Below, piece by piece: positions 53,597 to 64,000 of a stretch of 64,000 nt of DNA. A model generated the notes under the pieces. That model was not told the origin of the DNA and made no database searches. It saw only the letters and a list, made by a program, of their open reading frames with translations. This stretch comes from Streptomyces sp. NBC_00377 (lineage in GTDB: Bacteria; Actinomycetota; Actinomycetes; Streptomycetales; Streptomycetaceae). Position numbers and translations under genes: made by a program. The DNA is taken from the NCBI RefSeq assembly GCF_036075115.1, contig NZ_CP107958.1, positions 8,494,001-8,558,000 on the forward strand, written 5' to 3'. The number at the start of each line of letters is the position of its first letter. The stretch's first letter is position 1.

Positions 53597-54685
53597 TCAG
53601 GCCTGGGTGTGCTGCACGCAGGCGCTGACCACCTCGCGCAGACTGTGCGTGCGCTCCCACACCTCACGCTGGAGCGCCGAACCGTTGCCGTCCCGCAACA
53701 GCCGGGTGCAGGACGCGCGGGCCCGCTCCAGGTCGCCGCTGTCCGCCAGCGCGGCCTGCACATGCTCCAGCAGAGCCCTCACGACCGCCTCGGCGGGCGC
53801 GGGCCGCATGGTCGCGGGGTGCAGCAGGTCCCCGGTGAGCCCCGAGCGGGCGGCCCGCCAGCCGGCCAGCCGGAGCAGGCTCACGCTGTGGTCCAACGGC
53901 TCCCGGCCGGCCTGCCGGTCGCGGGCGGCCGTCTCGACGAGCCCTCGGACCAGCGTGGCGATCAGCACGGCGGTGTCCGCGTGCAGACAGACGTCGGCGA
54001 CCCGCACCTCCACGGTCGGATAGCGCGCCGACAGCCGGGCGTCGAAGTAGACCATGCCCTCGTCCAGGATCGTGCCCGTGGACACCATGTCCGCGACCCG
54101 CCGGTGGTACCGGTCGGCCGAGCCGAACAGCTCCGTCGGACCCGCCGAAGGCCAGCGCTGCCACACCCGGCTGCGATAGCTGCTGTAGTCCGTCTCCACG
54201 CCCTGCCAGAACGGCGAGTTGGCGCTCAACGCCGTCAGCACGGACAGCCAGGGCCTGATCCGGTCCACGACCGCGACGCCCTCGTCGTCCGAGTCGACGG
54301 AAACATGGACATGGCAGCCGCACACCATCTGCTCACGCGTGGCGATGCCGTACTGCTCGGCCATCCACTGGTAGCGGCTGTTCATGCTCACGGCCGGGCG
54401 CACCGGCAGCGGGGAGGTGGCGAGCGCGGCCACCGCACACCCCGTCTCCTTCGCGTGCTGGGCCGCCTCCCCGCGTATGCGGACGATCTCCGCGCCGAGT
54501 TCGTCCATGCCCGACTGCGGGTGGGTGTTGAACTCGAGCATCTGGCTGTGCAGTTCCTTCTCGAAGACGTCCTCGTCCGCCCCCCGCCGGGAGGCGCGGG
54601 CGAGGACGGCGGCGGACAGGGCCTGCGGCTCCCCGGTCTCCGGGTCGACCAGGAGGAGTTCTTCCTCCACTCCGACGGTGCGCAC
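53597..54685 (-). CDS. YbdK-type carboxylate-amine ligase (glutamate-cysteine ligase family 2)
   Basis: A 362-residue GCS2-family ATP-dependent ligase. Start: RTVGVEEELLLVDPETGEPQ; then KELHSQMLEFNTHPQS, CGCHVHVSVDSDDEGV and TVEVRVADVC. YbdK of E. coli has weak glutamate-cysteine ligase activity; many actinobacterial members have no proven product. It follows the glgB gene by 57 bases, with a hairpin between, and may be partly cotranscribed with the glucan operon. Confidence 0.92.
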   Translation of the reverse strand: MRTVGVEEELLLVDPETGEPQALSAAVLARASRRGADEDVFEKELHSQMLEFNTHPQSGMDELGAEIVRIRGEAAQHAKETGCAVAALATSPLPVRPAVSMNSRYQWMAEQYGIATREQMVCGCHVHVSVDSDDEGVAVVDRIRPWLSVLTALSANSPFWQGVETDYSSYRSRVWQRWPSAGPTELFGSADRYHRRVADMVSTGTILDEGMVYFDARLSARYPTVEVRVADVCLHADTAVLIATLVRGLVETAARDRQAGREPLDHSVSLLRLAGWRAARSGLTGDLLHPATMRPAPAEAVVRALLEHVQAALADSGDLERARASCTRLLRDGNGSALQREVWERTHSLREVVSACVQHTQA

Positions 54686-54717
54686 GGGCGGTGGCCTTTC
54701 TCTGGAGGGTGGTACGC

Positions 54718-54741
54718 ACCCGGATGCCCCGTCGGGTGCTG
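54718..54741 (-). terminator. Hairpin directly after glgB
   Basis: GCACCCG (54718-54724) pairs with CGGGTGC (54735-54741) across a 10-base loop, starting one base after the glgB stop in the minus direction. With a 7-bp stem it is a moderate terminator or attenuator before the YbdK gene. Confidence 0.5.
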
Positions 54742-54742
54742 T

Positions 54743-56947
54743 TCACACGGGCGACGGCGCCAGCCATACGGTCGCCAGGGGCGGCAGCGTGAGCGAGATC
54801 CCGCCCTCCCGTGACACCACGGGAGCCGGATGCCCGACACCACCGCCCCCGTACCGCTCGGCGTCGGTGTTGAGCACCTCGCGCCAGGCCGGCACGTCGC
54901 CGGGCACCAGCAGCCGGTAGTCGTGGCGCACCACGGGGGAGAAGTTGCTGACGGCGAGGAGCGGAGCGCCGTGGGCGTCGTGGCGCAGGAACGCGAAGAC
55001 GTTGTCCTCGGCGGCGTCGCCGACCACCCAGCGGAACCCGGCGGGATCGGTGTCGCGCTCCCACAGGGCCGGGGTGGCCCGGTAGACCGTGTTGAGATCA
55101 CGCACCAGATCCCGCACGCCCCGGTGATCGCCCGCGGACGCGTAACCCGGGTCCAGCAGCCACCACTCGGGACCGTCGGCCTCGGACCACTCGGCGCCCT
55201 GGGCGAACTCCTGGCCCATGAAGAGGAGCTGCTTGCCGGGGTGGGCCCACATGAACCCCAGGTACGCGCGGTGGTTGGCGCGCCGCTGCCACCAGTCGCC
55301 CGGCATCTTGGAGACCAGCGCCTGCTTGCCGTGGACGACCTCGTCGTGGGAGATGGGCAGGACGTAGTTCTCGCTGTAGGCGTAGACCATCGAGAAGGTC
55401 ATCTCGTTGTGGTGGTACTTGCGGTGCACCGGCTCCTTGGCGATGTACTCCAGCGAGTCGTGCATCCAGCCCATGTTCCACTTCAGCCCGAAGCCCAGAC
55501 CGCCGCTGTCGGTCGGCCGGGTCACGCCTTCCCACGCGGTGGACTCCTCCGCGATCGTCACGACCCCCGGGTTGCGGCGGTAGACCGTCGCGTTCATCTC
55601 CTGGAGGAACGCCATCGCGTCCAGGTCCTCGCGGCCGCCGAACACGTTGGGCGCCCACTGCCCGGAGTCCCGTGAGTAGTCGAGGTAGAGCATGGAGGCG
55701 ACGGCGTCCACCCGCAGCCCGTCGACGTGGAACTCCTCGCACCAGTAAGTGGCGTTCGCCACGAGGAAGTTGCGCACCTCGACACGTCCGAAGTCGAACT
55801 CGTAGGTGCCCCAGTCCGGGTGCTCGGCCCGCCGCGAGTCACCGGGCTCGTACAGCGGGTCCCCGTCGAACCGGCCCAGCGCCCAGTCGTCCTTGGGGAA
55901 GTGCGCCGGCACCCAGTCCACGATCACGCCGATCCCCGCCCGGTGCAGGGAGTCCACCAGGAACTTCAGGTCGTCGGGCGTGCCCAGGCGCGAGGCCGGC
56001 GCGTAGAACCCGGTGACCTGGTAGCCCCAGGAACCCGAGAACGGATGCTGGGCCACCGGCATGAACTCCACATGCGTGAAGCCGAGATCGCTGACGTAGG
56101 CCGGAAGCTCGTCGGCGAGCTGGCGGTACGTCGAGCCCGGTCGCCAGGAGGGGAGGTGAACCTCGTAGACGGAGAACGGGGCCACATGCACGGGGACGTC
56201 GCCGCGGTGCGCCATCCACTCCTGGTCCGCCCAGTCGTAGCGGGAGGCGTGCACGATCGACGCGGTGTCCGGCGGCACCTCCGCGCGCCGGGCCATCGGG
56301 TCGGCCTTGAGGAAGCGGTGTCCGTAGCGGGAGGTGATCTCGAACTTGTACCGGGCGCCCTCGCCGATACCGGGCAGGAACAGCTCCCACACGCCGGACG
56401 AACCGAGGGACCGCATCGGGAAGGCGGTCCCGTCCCAGAAACAGAAGTCCCCGGCGACGCGCACCCCCTGGGCGTTCGGCGCCCACACGGTGAACCGGGT
56501 GCCGGTCACCCCCTCGTGGGCCATCGGTTCCGCGCCGAGCGCCTTCCACAGCTCCTCGTGCCGCCCCTCCCGGATGAGATGCAGATCCAGGTCGCCCAGG
56601 GCCGGCAGGAAGCGGTAGGGGTCGTCCACCTTGTGCTCGACGCCCTCGTACGAGACCAGCAGCGTGTACGCGGGCACCGCGCCGAGCGGCAGGACGGCCG
56701 CGAAGAGGCCGTCTCCCTCCGAGACCAGCGCGGTGGCCGTCCCGTCGATCACGACGCTCACGGCGTCGGCGAAGGGCCGCAGCGCGCGGAAGAGGATCCC
56801 GTCCGGCACCGGGTGTGCGCCCAGCAGGGCGTGCGGATCGTGGTGCGCGCCCGCGAGCAGGCGCCCGCGGTCGGCCGGGTCGAGTGCGGGCGCCGTGCAC
56901 GGGCGGGGGCCGGCCGACTCGGGCGGAGAGGTGTCACGCAGGGCCAC
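54743..56947 (-). CDS. glgB: 1,4-alpha-glucan branching enzyme
   Basis: A 734-residue GH13 branching enzyme. It has an N-terminal extension, CBM48-type domain (VWAPNAQGVRVAGDF), and the catalytic barrel: nucleophile in LRVDAVASMLYLDYSR, acid/base Glu in VTIAEESTAWEG, and the stabilising Asp in PISHDEVVHGKQAL. It makes alpha-1,6 branches in glycogen-like glucan and, in the GlgE pathway, in maltosyl-extended chains. Last of the glgE-treS-mak-glgB operon, 5 bases after the maltokinase stop. Confidence 0.97.
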   Translation of the reverse strand: MALRDTSPPESAGPRPCTAPALDPADRGRLLAGAHHDPHALLGAHPVPDGILFRALRPFADAVSVVIDGTATALVSEGDGLFAAVLPLGAVPAYTLLVSYEGVEHKVDDPYRFLPALGDLDLHLIREGRHEELWKALGAEPMAHEGVTGTRFTVWAPNAQGVRVAGDFCFWDGTAFPMRSLGSSGVWELFLPGIGEGARYKFEITSRYGHRFLKADPMARRAEVPPDTASIVHASRYDWADQEWMAHRGDVPVHVAPFSVYEVHLPSWRPGSTYRQLADELPAYVSDLGFTHVEFMPVAQHPFSGSWGYQVTGFYAPASRLGTPDDLKFLVDSLHRAGIGVIVDWVPAHFPKDDWALGRFDGDPLYEPGDSRRAEHPDWGTYEFDFGRVEVRNFLVANATYWCEEFHVDGLRVDAVASMLYLDYSRDSGQWAPNVFGGREDLDAMAFLQEMNATVYRRNPGVVTIAEESTAWEGVTRPTDSGGLGFGLKWNMGWMHDSLEYIAKEPVHRKYHHNEMTFSMVYAYSENYVLPISHDEVVHGKQALVSKMPGDWWQRRANHRAYLGFMWAHPGKQLLFMGQEFAQGAEWSEADGPEWWLLDPGYASAGDHRGVRDLVRDLNTVYRATPALWERDTDPAGFRWVVGDAAEDNVFAFLRHDAHGAPLLAVSNFSPVVRHDYRLLVPGDVPAWREVLNTDAERYGGGGVGHPAPVVSREGGISLTLPPLATVWLAPSPV

Positions 56948-56952
56948 AGGGG

Positions 56953-58314
56953 TCAGCCTCCTCGGACGGCGAGTCGTTCGATCGCCGCCATGGGTACGGG
57001 CAGCCAGTCGGGGCGGTTACGGGCCTCGTACAGCACTTCGTACACGGCACGGTCCGTCTCGTAGGCACGCAGCAGGGCATGCTTCTTGCGGGGGTCCCAG
57101 CCTGCGCGGGCGGCGTAGCCCGCGCAGTACGCCTCACGGCAGCGGCGCGCCCACTCCGGCCGCCACGGGCGGCGCTGGCGGGCGGCGTAGTCGAACGAGC
57201 GCAGCATCCCGGCGATGTCCCGGACCGGGGAGTGGGCGCTGCGCCGCTCGGCCAGCGGACGGGACGGCTCGCCCTCGAAGTCGATGACGAACCAGTCGCG
57301 TCCCGCGCGCAGGACCTGCCCGAGGTGCAGGTCCCCGTGGATGCGCTGGGCGGGCGGCCCGGCGTCGCAGACGGACAGCGCGCCGAAGGCGGTGATGAGG
57401 CCGGGCACGAACGGACGCAGCGCCGGCACATGGTGCGCGGCCGCCTCCAGCCGCTCGGTCATCGCGGCCGCCGTCCGCCCGTCCTCGGCGTCCGGACCGG
57501 CCGGCAGCGCAGCGGCCAGCGCGAGGTGCACGTCCGCCGTGGCCCTGCCCAGTTCCTCGGCCTGCGCGGTGAAGTCCTCGCCGCGGGCGAGGGCTCGCAG
57601 CGCCAGCGTCCAGCCGTCCGAGGCGTCGGGCAGGAACGGCTGGAGGACGCCGAGTGTCGCCTCCTGGGGATGGGTCGTGCGGAACCAGGCCACGGGCGCG
57701 GGCACCCGCCCGCACCCCTGTCCGGCCAGCGCGACCGGCACCTCCAGATCGGGGTTCACCCCCGGCTGGATCCGCCGGAAGATCTTCAGGATGAACGCGT
57801 CCCCGTACACCAGCGAGGTGTTGGACTGCTCGGCCTCGAGCAGCCGCGGCGCGAGCCCGGGGGGCAGCGAGACGGACGGGTCGGACTCGAAGCAGAGCGG
57901 GCCCAGTGTGCCGGGGTGCCGCATCCGCTCCAGGAGCAGATGCGCCGACCGGGGGTCCTGGAGCGCGTCGTGGATCGTCAGACCGGCCATCGGTCCTTCC
58001 TCCACCCTGCCGATCAGAGCCCGCCCCAGGCGCGGTGACAGGTGTTCCTGTACGCCGAGGAGCAGCTGGTAGCAGTCCCCGGCGGGGGGTGTGCCCCCGG
58101 GGGTCGGGACGCCCGACTGGTCGGCGTGCACGAGGAGATGCAGACAGCCCGGGTACAGCTCGGTCATCGACAGCATGCGCAGGTCGGTGAGGGGCCGGTC
58201 CTTGCCGGCGAACCAGCGCTGCCGCGGCAGCCACTCGCAGAGCAGCGCGGCCAGCGGCCCGACGGAGCGTACTCCGCTCGGGCCGCTCGGTCGCAGGGGT
58301 GCGGTCTTCGTCAC
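56953..58314 (-). CDS. mak: Maltokinase (Mak/Pep2)
   Basis: A 453-residue maltokinase that makes maltose-1-phosphate from maltose and ATP. Start LAALLCEWLPRQRWFAGK is the family N-lobe; the catalytic loop is RIHGDLHLGQVL and the metal Asp is in FVIDFEGEPSRPL. Maltose comes from TreS, encoded just upstream; GlgE, two genes up, uses the product. TreS and Mak are separate genes here, not fused as in some actinobacteria. Short intergenic distances on both sides support one transcript. Confidence 0.95.
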   Translation of the reverse strand: MTKTAPLRPSGPSGVRSVGPLAALLCEWLPRQRWFAGKDRPLTDLRMLSMTELYPGCLHLLVHADQSGVPTPGGTPPAGDCYQLLLGVQEHLSPRLGRALIGRVEEGPMAGLTIHDALQDPRSAHLLLERMRHPGTLGPLCFESDPSVSLPPGLAPRLLEAEQSNTSLVYGDAFILKIFRRIQPGVNPDLEVPVALAGQGCGRVPAPVAWFRTTHPQEATLGVLQPFLPDASDGWTLALRALARGEDFTAQAEELGRATADVHLALAAALPAGPDAEDGRTAAAMTERLEAAAHHVPALRPFVPGLITAFGALSVCDAGPPAQRIHGDLHLGQVLRAGRDWFVIDFEGEPSRPLAERRSAHSPVRDIAGMLRSFDYAARQRRPWRPEWARRCREAYCAGYAARAGWDPRKKHALLRAYETDRAVYEVLYEARNRPDWLPVPMAAIERLAVRGG

Positions 58315-58342
58315 GGTGACCCATCCTTTCCCCGGCGCTCGC

Positions 58343-60079
<1,737 letters not shown>

Positions 60080-60111
60080 GGCGGGCTGGGGCCTCCGATC
60101 GGCGGTGCGGG

Positions 60112-62067
60112 TCACCGGACGAGGAACACGTGGGCGGGTGTCCGGCCGGGCTCCAGGCGCACGTAGTTCGTCCTGCCCCAGGCGTACGTCTCGCCGGTCA
60201 GTTCGTCGTGCACGGTCAGGGTTGCGCCGTCGTCCAGGCCGAGTTGCGGCATGTCCAACGACACCGTCGCCTCCTGGGTGTGGTGGGGGTCGAGGTTGAC
60301 GACCACCAGAACCGTGTTCGACCCGGCACGCTTGCTGTACGCCATCACGGAGTGGTTGTCCGTGCCGTGGAAACGGAGGTTGCGCAGCCAGTGCAGGGCG
60401 GGGTTCGCCCGCCGGATCTCGTTGAGCTTGGTGACGAGGGGGGCGATGCTGCGGCCCTCCCGCTCGGCGGCCGCCCAGTCACGGGGTTTGAGCTGGTATT
60501 TTTCCGAGTCGAGGTATTCCTCGCCGCCCTCGCGCAGGGGTGTGTTCTCGCAGAGTTCGTAGCCGCTGTAGAGGCCCCAGGTGGGGGAGAGGGTCGCGGC
60601 CAGGACGGCGCGGATCTCGAAGGCGGGGCGGCCGCCCTGCTGGAGGTAGGCGGGCAGGATGTCGGGGGTGTTGGCGAAGAAGTTGGGCCGCATGTAGGAG
60701 GCGGCGTCCCCCGAGAGTTCGGTGAGGTACTCCGTCAGTTCCTGCTTGGTGTTGCGCCAGGTGAAGTAGGTGTACGACTGCTGGAAGCCGATCTGGCCGA
60801 GGGTGTGCATCATCGCGGGCCGGGTGAAGGCCTCGGCGAGGAAGATCACGTCGGGGTCGGTGCGGTTGACGTCCGCGATGACCCGCTCCCAGAACACGAC
60901 CGGCTTGGTGTGCGGGTTGTCCACCCGGAAGATCCGCACCCCGTACGACATCCAGTGCCGCAGCACCCGCACCGTCTCCGCCACCAGCCCCTTCATGTCG
61001 GCGTCGAAGGCGATCGGGTAGATGTCCTGGTACTTCTTCGGCGGGTTCTCGGCGTAGGCGATGGTGCCGTCGGGCCGGTGGTGGAACCAGTCCGTGTGCT
61101 TGTGCACCCAGGGGTGGTCGGGGGAGCACTGGAGGGCGAAGTCGAGGGCGATCTCCAGACCGAGCTCATGTGCCTGCTCCACGAACCAGGAGAAGTCCTC
61201 CAGGGTGCCCAGGTCGGGGTGGACGGCGTCGTGGCCGCCCTCCGGCGAGCCGATCGCCCAGGGCACGCCGACGTCGTCGGGGCCGGGGTCGAGGGTGTTG
61301 TTGCGGCCCTTGCGGAACGTGGTGCCGATGGGGTGGATGGGCGGGAGGTAGACGACGTCGAAGCCCATCGCGGCGATGGCGGGCAGTCTGCGCGCGGCGG
61401 TGCGGAACGTGCCGTGCGGCTGCTCGGCGGTCCCCTCGGAGCGGGGGAAGAACTCGTACCAGGCGCCGTACAGGGCGCGCTCGCGCTCGACGAGCAGCGG
61501 CAGCGGCTCGGAGGCGGTGACCAGGTCCCGCAGCGGGTACCGGCCGAGTACGTCGTCGACCTCCGGCGTCAGAGCCGCCGCGTAGCGCTCGGTCACCGGG
61601 ACCGAGTCGTCGAGCAGTTGCCTCGCCGCGTCCCGCATCAGGGTGCGCTCCGGTCCGCGCGGGGCACGGGTGGCCGCCCGCTCGTACAGCCGGCCGCCCT
61701 CCTCCAGCACCAGACCCGCGTCGATTCCCGCCGGGATCTTGATCGCCGCGTGGCGCCGCCAGGTGGCGATCGGGTCGCTCCAGGCCTCCACGGTGTAGGT
61801 CCAGCGGCCCATGGCCTCCAGGGTCACATCGGCTCCCCAGCGGTCGCTGCCGGGGGCGAGCTCGCGCATCGGTGTCCAGGGCCCACGGCCGCCGTCCGGG
61901 CCCTTGAGGACCACGTTGGCGCCGATGGCGTCATGGCCCTCCCGGAACACCGTCGCGGAGATCCGCACCGTCTCCCCGGTCACGGCTTTCGCCGGCCGCC
62001 TACCGCACTCGACGCACGGTTCGACGTCCCGCACCGGGATTCGGCCGATCGCCCTGGTGGACTTCAC
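60112..62067 (-). CDS. glgE: Alpha-1,4-glucan:maltose-1-phosphate maltosyltransferase
   Basis: A 651-residue GlgE (GH13_3). An N-terminal beta domain (residues ~1-110) precedes a helical insert and the barrel. The catalytic Asp nucleophile is in IFRVDNPHTKPVVFWE and the acid/base Glu in IFLAEAFTRPAMMH. It extends alpha-glucans with maltosyl units from maltose-1-phosphate. GTG 62067 follows GGAGG. First gene of the operon; treS starts 32 bases later (or overlaps if the GTG start is used). Confidence 0.97.
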   Translation of the reverse strand: MKSTRAIGRIPVRDVEPCVECGRRPAKAVTGETVRISATVFREGHDAIGANVVLKGPDGGRGPWTPMRELAPGSDRWGADVTLEAMGRWTYTVEAWSDPIATWRRHAAIKIPAGIDAGLVLEEGGRLYERAATRAPRGPERTLMRDAARQLLDDSVPVTERYAAALTPEVDDVLGRYPLRDLVTASEPLPLLVERERALYGAWYEFFPRSEGTAEQPHGTFRTAARRLPAIAAMGFDVVYLPPIHPIGTTFRKGRNNTLDPGPDDVGVPWAIGSPEGGHDAVHPDLGTLEDFSWFVEQAHELGLEIALDFALQCSPDHPWVHKHTDWFHHRPDGTIAYAENPPKKYQDIYPIAFDADMKGLVAETVRVLRHWMSYGVRIFRVDNPHTKPVVFWERVIADVNRTDPDVIFLAEAFTRPAMMHTLGQIGFQQSYTYFTWRNTKQELTEYLTELSGDAASYMRPNFFANTPDILPAYLQQGGRPAFEIRAVLAATLSPTWGLYSGYELCENTPLREGGEEYLDSEKYQLKPRDWAAAEREGRSIAPLVTKLNEIRRANPALHWLRNLRFHGTDNHSVMAYSKRAGSNTVLVVVNLDPHHTQEATVSLDMPQLGLDDGATLTVHDELTGETYAWGRTNYVRLEPGRTPAHVFLVR

Positions 62068-62097
62068 CCTTGCACCTCCGTTGACTGAAAATGGCTT

Positions 62098-62121
62098 CGA
62101 TCGCCCGGTGTTGGGCGATCG
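62098..62121 (-). terminator. 9-bp hairpin upstream of glgE
   Basis: CGATCGCCC (62098-62106) and GGGCGATCG (62113-62121) pair perfectly around a 6-base loop; on the minus strand a short T-run follows. It may end the DUF5133 transcript (stop at 62141) or act as an operator, as it ends 30 bases before the glgE start. Confidence 0.5.
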
Positions 62122-62140
62122 GACGCACCGAGGCGGAGCG

Positions 62141-62440
62141 CTACGTCTCCGCCGGCAGGCGGGGGAGGGGCCGTGTCACGGCGAGCCGTGCGACGCCGTT
62201 CCTGAGGTGGGGCGCCCTGCGCTCCCGGTGATGTGCGTCGGCTCCGGCGCGCAGGTACTGCTCCGCGGCGTCCGCGGCCTCCCGGGCGCAGCGTTTGCCC
62301 ATCAGCACGCACAACGTGTAGCCGCAGTCCTCGAATGCGGCCCGCGCCGTGCGGTCTTCGGGACGCGCCAGCATGTCCCGCTCCCAGGCCCGGTAGCTGC
62401 GCAAGGTTCTGGCGACTTCGGTCTTCGCTGGTTGCAGCAT
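62141..62440 (-). CDS. DUF5133-like protein
   Basis: A 99-residue soluble protein. Its core, DCGYTLCVLMGKRCAREAADAAEQYL, aligns with the DUF5133 protein at 28021 (YTLCVSTG, then ALETARQWL), and it also begins with ML-P. The C-terminal 30 residues are basic and different. Function unknown. ATG 62440 has GGAAGGTGA upstream. It lies 73 bases before glgE on the same strand. Confidence 0.82.
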   Translation of the reverse strand: MLQPAKTEVARTLRSYRAWERDMLARPEDRTARAAFEDCGYTLCVLMGKRCAREAADAAEQYLRAGADAHHRERRAPHLRNGVARLAVTRPLPRLPAET

Positions 62441-62734
62441 CGCGCTGGTCACCTTCCGGGAGTCACAGAGGTACGTCGCTCGAGGCGAGCGGGTCGGCCC
62501 CTCCACAGAGGCGCAAAACGCGTCCAACCTCCCGCGGCCTTCACTTATGGTGCACGGCGCATCACCCAACGTCCTGTTGGATCTTGGTTGTGGTGTGCTC
62601 GTGTTGCACGAATGGCGTAGCAGCCCCACTGTGGTTGTGACTCTGAAGCGATTACCGCTCACGCTTCGTAATGGGAACTCTGGCCCGTCGGGCCGAGCAG
62701 GAGTGGGAGCCTCGCCGGTGAGGAGCGAACGACG

Positions 62735-63247
62735 ATGAAGACAGCAGTCCCCTGCTACTACCACCTCGATGTGGACGTCAGTCCGGAACGGGTCGGACAG
62801 GTCAGGCGCATTCTGGCCGCTCACCTCCAGTACTGGGACCTCGAGGCGCACGTCGAGACCGTCTGCCGCGGCACGGAGATGCTGCTGACCGCCATCGACG
62901 AACACGCCACGGACAAGCACACCTCGATCGAGATGTGGTGGAACGGGCAACACCTGATCACAGCCGTCGGGGGCGCCGACCGGCGCCTCCGACCCGACCC
63001 GGACCTGCGCGCCTGTCTGGAGCGCATCGCCGCGATGAGCGACGGCTGGGGCTGCTGCGCCACCGACACCGGAAGCACGGTCATCTGGTTCTCCCAGCGG
63101 GCCCGCTCCGGCGAGCGCGTCCCGCTGGTGCCGACCACGCCCGCGCCGGACCTGCGCGAGGTGCTCCAAGTGCCCCGCGAGTTGCCGGTGGCGGCCCTGG
63201 CGGCCACAGCGGACGGGACGAGTGGCGTGCTGGAGGCCGCCCGGTGA
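62735..63247 (+). CDS. GHKL-like regulatory protein paired with glgX
   Basis: A 170-residue protein with a degenerate HATPase-type fold: HLDVDVSPERVGQVRRILAA, then CRGTEMLLTAIDEHATDKHTS at the N-box position (Asp-Glu-His instead of the usual Asn), and MSDGWGCCATDTGSTVIWFS as a G2-like segment. Similar small ATP-binding-like proteins accompany glycogen genes in Streptomyces. GAGGAG lies upstream of the ATG. GTGA overlap with glgX indicates coupled translation; it may regulate glucan metabolism or a sigma factor (inference). Confidence 0.85.
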   Translation: MKTAVPCYYHLDVDVSPERVGQVRRILAAHLQYWDLEAHVETVCRGTEMLLTAIDEHATDKHTSIEMWWNGQHLITAVGGADRRLRPDPDLRACLERIAAMSDGWGCCATDTGSTVIWFSQRARSGERVPLVPTTPAPDLREVLQVPRELPVAALAATADGTSGVLEAAR

Positions 63248-64000
63248 CCTCACGGCCGAACCGGAAGAACCGGAGTGCCGGGGTGCCCGCGTGGAGCGGG
63301 CACCCCTTCCCGTTGGGCGCCGACTTCGACGGACAGGGCACCAACTTCGCACTGTTCAGCGAGGTCGCCGAACGCGTCGACCTCGTCCTCGTCGACGACG
63401 ACGGCACCGCCCGCGAAGTCCCGCTCACCGAGGTCGACGGCTTCGTCCGGCACGCCTATCTGCCCGGGACCGGCCCGGGGCAGCGCTACGGCTTCCGCGT
63501 GCACGGGCCCTGGGACCCGTCCTCCGGGCATCGTTGCAATCCGGCGAAGCTGCTCCTCGACCCCTACGCCCGTGCCGTCGACGGCCAGATCGACAACCAC
63601 GCCTCCCTGTTCGAGCGGGCCGGTGACCGCCCCGACCCGTCGGACAGTGCCGGGCACACCATGCTCGGCGTGGTCACCGACCCCGCGTTCGACTGGGGCG
63701 ACGACGAACCGCGCCGACGCCCCTACGCCGACACGGTGATCTACGAGGCCCATGTGCGCGGCCTGACCCGTACCCACCCCGACGTGCCGCCCGAGCTGCG
63801 GGGCACCTACGCCGGCCTCGCGCACCCCGCGGTGACCGGGCACCTCGTCTCGTTGGGCATCACTGCGATCGAGCTGATGCCCGTGCATCAGTACGTGCAG
63901 GACGGCGTGCTGACGGACCGGGGGCTCTCCAACTACTGGGGCTACAACACCATCGGCTTCTTCGCCCCGCACAACGGCTATGCCGCCGGAGGCACCCGCG
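63244..64000 (+). CDS. glgX: Glycogen debranching enzyme GlgX, 5' part
   Basis: The first 252 codons of a GH13 isoamylase-type debranching enzyme, cut by the window end. After a short basic leader the CBM48 domain is seen (PLGADFDGQGTNFALFSEVAERV, GQRYGFRVHGPWDP), followed by HRCNPAKLLLDPYA, DTVIYEAHVRGLT and the start of the barrel (ITAIELMPVHQYV, NYWGYNTIGFFAPH). GTG 63244 overlaps the previous stop (GTGA). The debranching enzyme complements GlgB and GlgE encoded on the opposite strand. Confidence 0.93.
   Translation, partial: MTSRPNRKNRSAGVPAWSGHPFPLGADFDGQGTNFALFSEVAERVDLVLVDDDGTAREVPLTEVDGFVRHAYLPGTGPGQRYGFRVHGPWDPSSGHRCNPAKLLLDPYARAVDGQIDNHASLFERAGDRPDPSDSAGHTMLGVVTDPAFDWGDDEPRRRPYADTVIYEAHVRGLTRTHPDVPPELRGTYAGLAHPAVTGHLVSLGITAIELMPVHQYVQDGVLTDRGLSNYWGYNTIGFFAPHNGYAAGGTR

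Overview
The window reads as a chromosomal segment of a Streptomyces (or very close relative). Base composition is very GC-rich, codon third positions are almost always G or C, GTG starts are common, and several families are typical of the genus: a WhiB-type Fe-S regulator, DUF5133, DUF6480 and DUF1206 proteins, SpoIIE/PP2C phosphatases with GAF or PAS domains, and many stand-alone RsbW/RsbT-like ATPases. I saw no tRNA, rRNA, insertion sequence, prophage or CRISPR array. Antisense frames stay open for kilobases because of the GC bias and were ignored.

Layout. 0.3-8.5 kb: a large LuxR-type ATPase regulator, then a tightly overlapped operon of a cyclic-nucleotide-binding histidine kinase, a receiver fused to a thioredoxin-reductase-like flavoprotein, and a UBP-type zinc finger protein; a glyoxalase-fold protein and a universal stress protein follow. 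8.5-14.2 kb: DUF4032 kinase-like protein, MBL hydrolase, AlkB, a TetR regulator with a clear double operator and its FAD dehydrogenase, and a DUF488 protein. 14.3-26.2 kb: secreted M1 peptidase, an OmpR-type two-component pair, a DUF6098-like protein behind a SigB-type promoter, a WhiB protein, a saccharopine-dehydrogenase-like enzyme with a TetR regulator, a LysG/LysE-like amino-acid export pair, an MFS transporter and a solo cyclic-nucleotide-binding protein. 26.4-53.1 kb: the stress-signalling core, with two SigB/SigF-family sigma factors, several anti-sigma-type ATPases, STAS antagonists, four PP2C phosphatases, two paralogous MarR regulators and a soluble hybrid kinase with seven HAMP domains; FUSC and NDH-II membrane-associated proteins sit inside it. 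53.3-64 kb: a YbdK-type ligase and a GlgE-pathway alpha-glucan operon (glgE, treS, maltokinase, glgB) with a regulatory ATPase and glgX diverging from it.

How it works together. The core looks like an integrated general-stress (sigma-B-type) decision module. A six-gene operon, every junction a 4-base overlap, encodes PP2C, RsbR, RsbS, RsbT, RsbT-PP2C fusion and RsbU-like proteins: a stressosome-like set plus phosphatases. The 7-HAMP hybrid kinase, an ANTAR-GAF-PAS-PP2C protein and a STAS protein form a second line of input beside the second sigma gene. SigB-type promoter motifs (GNNT-N14/15-GGGTAC) occur before a stress-type small gene and in the divergent region of the second sigma gene. The alpha-glucan/trehalose genes next to this core are a plausible stress-storage output; that link is inference from position only.
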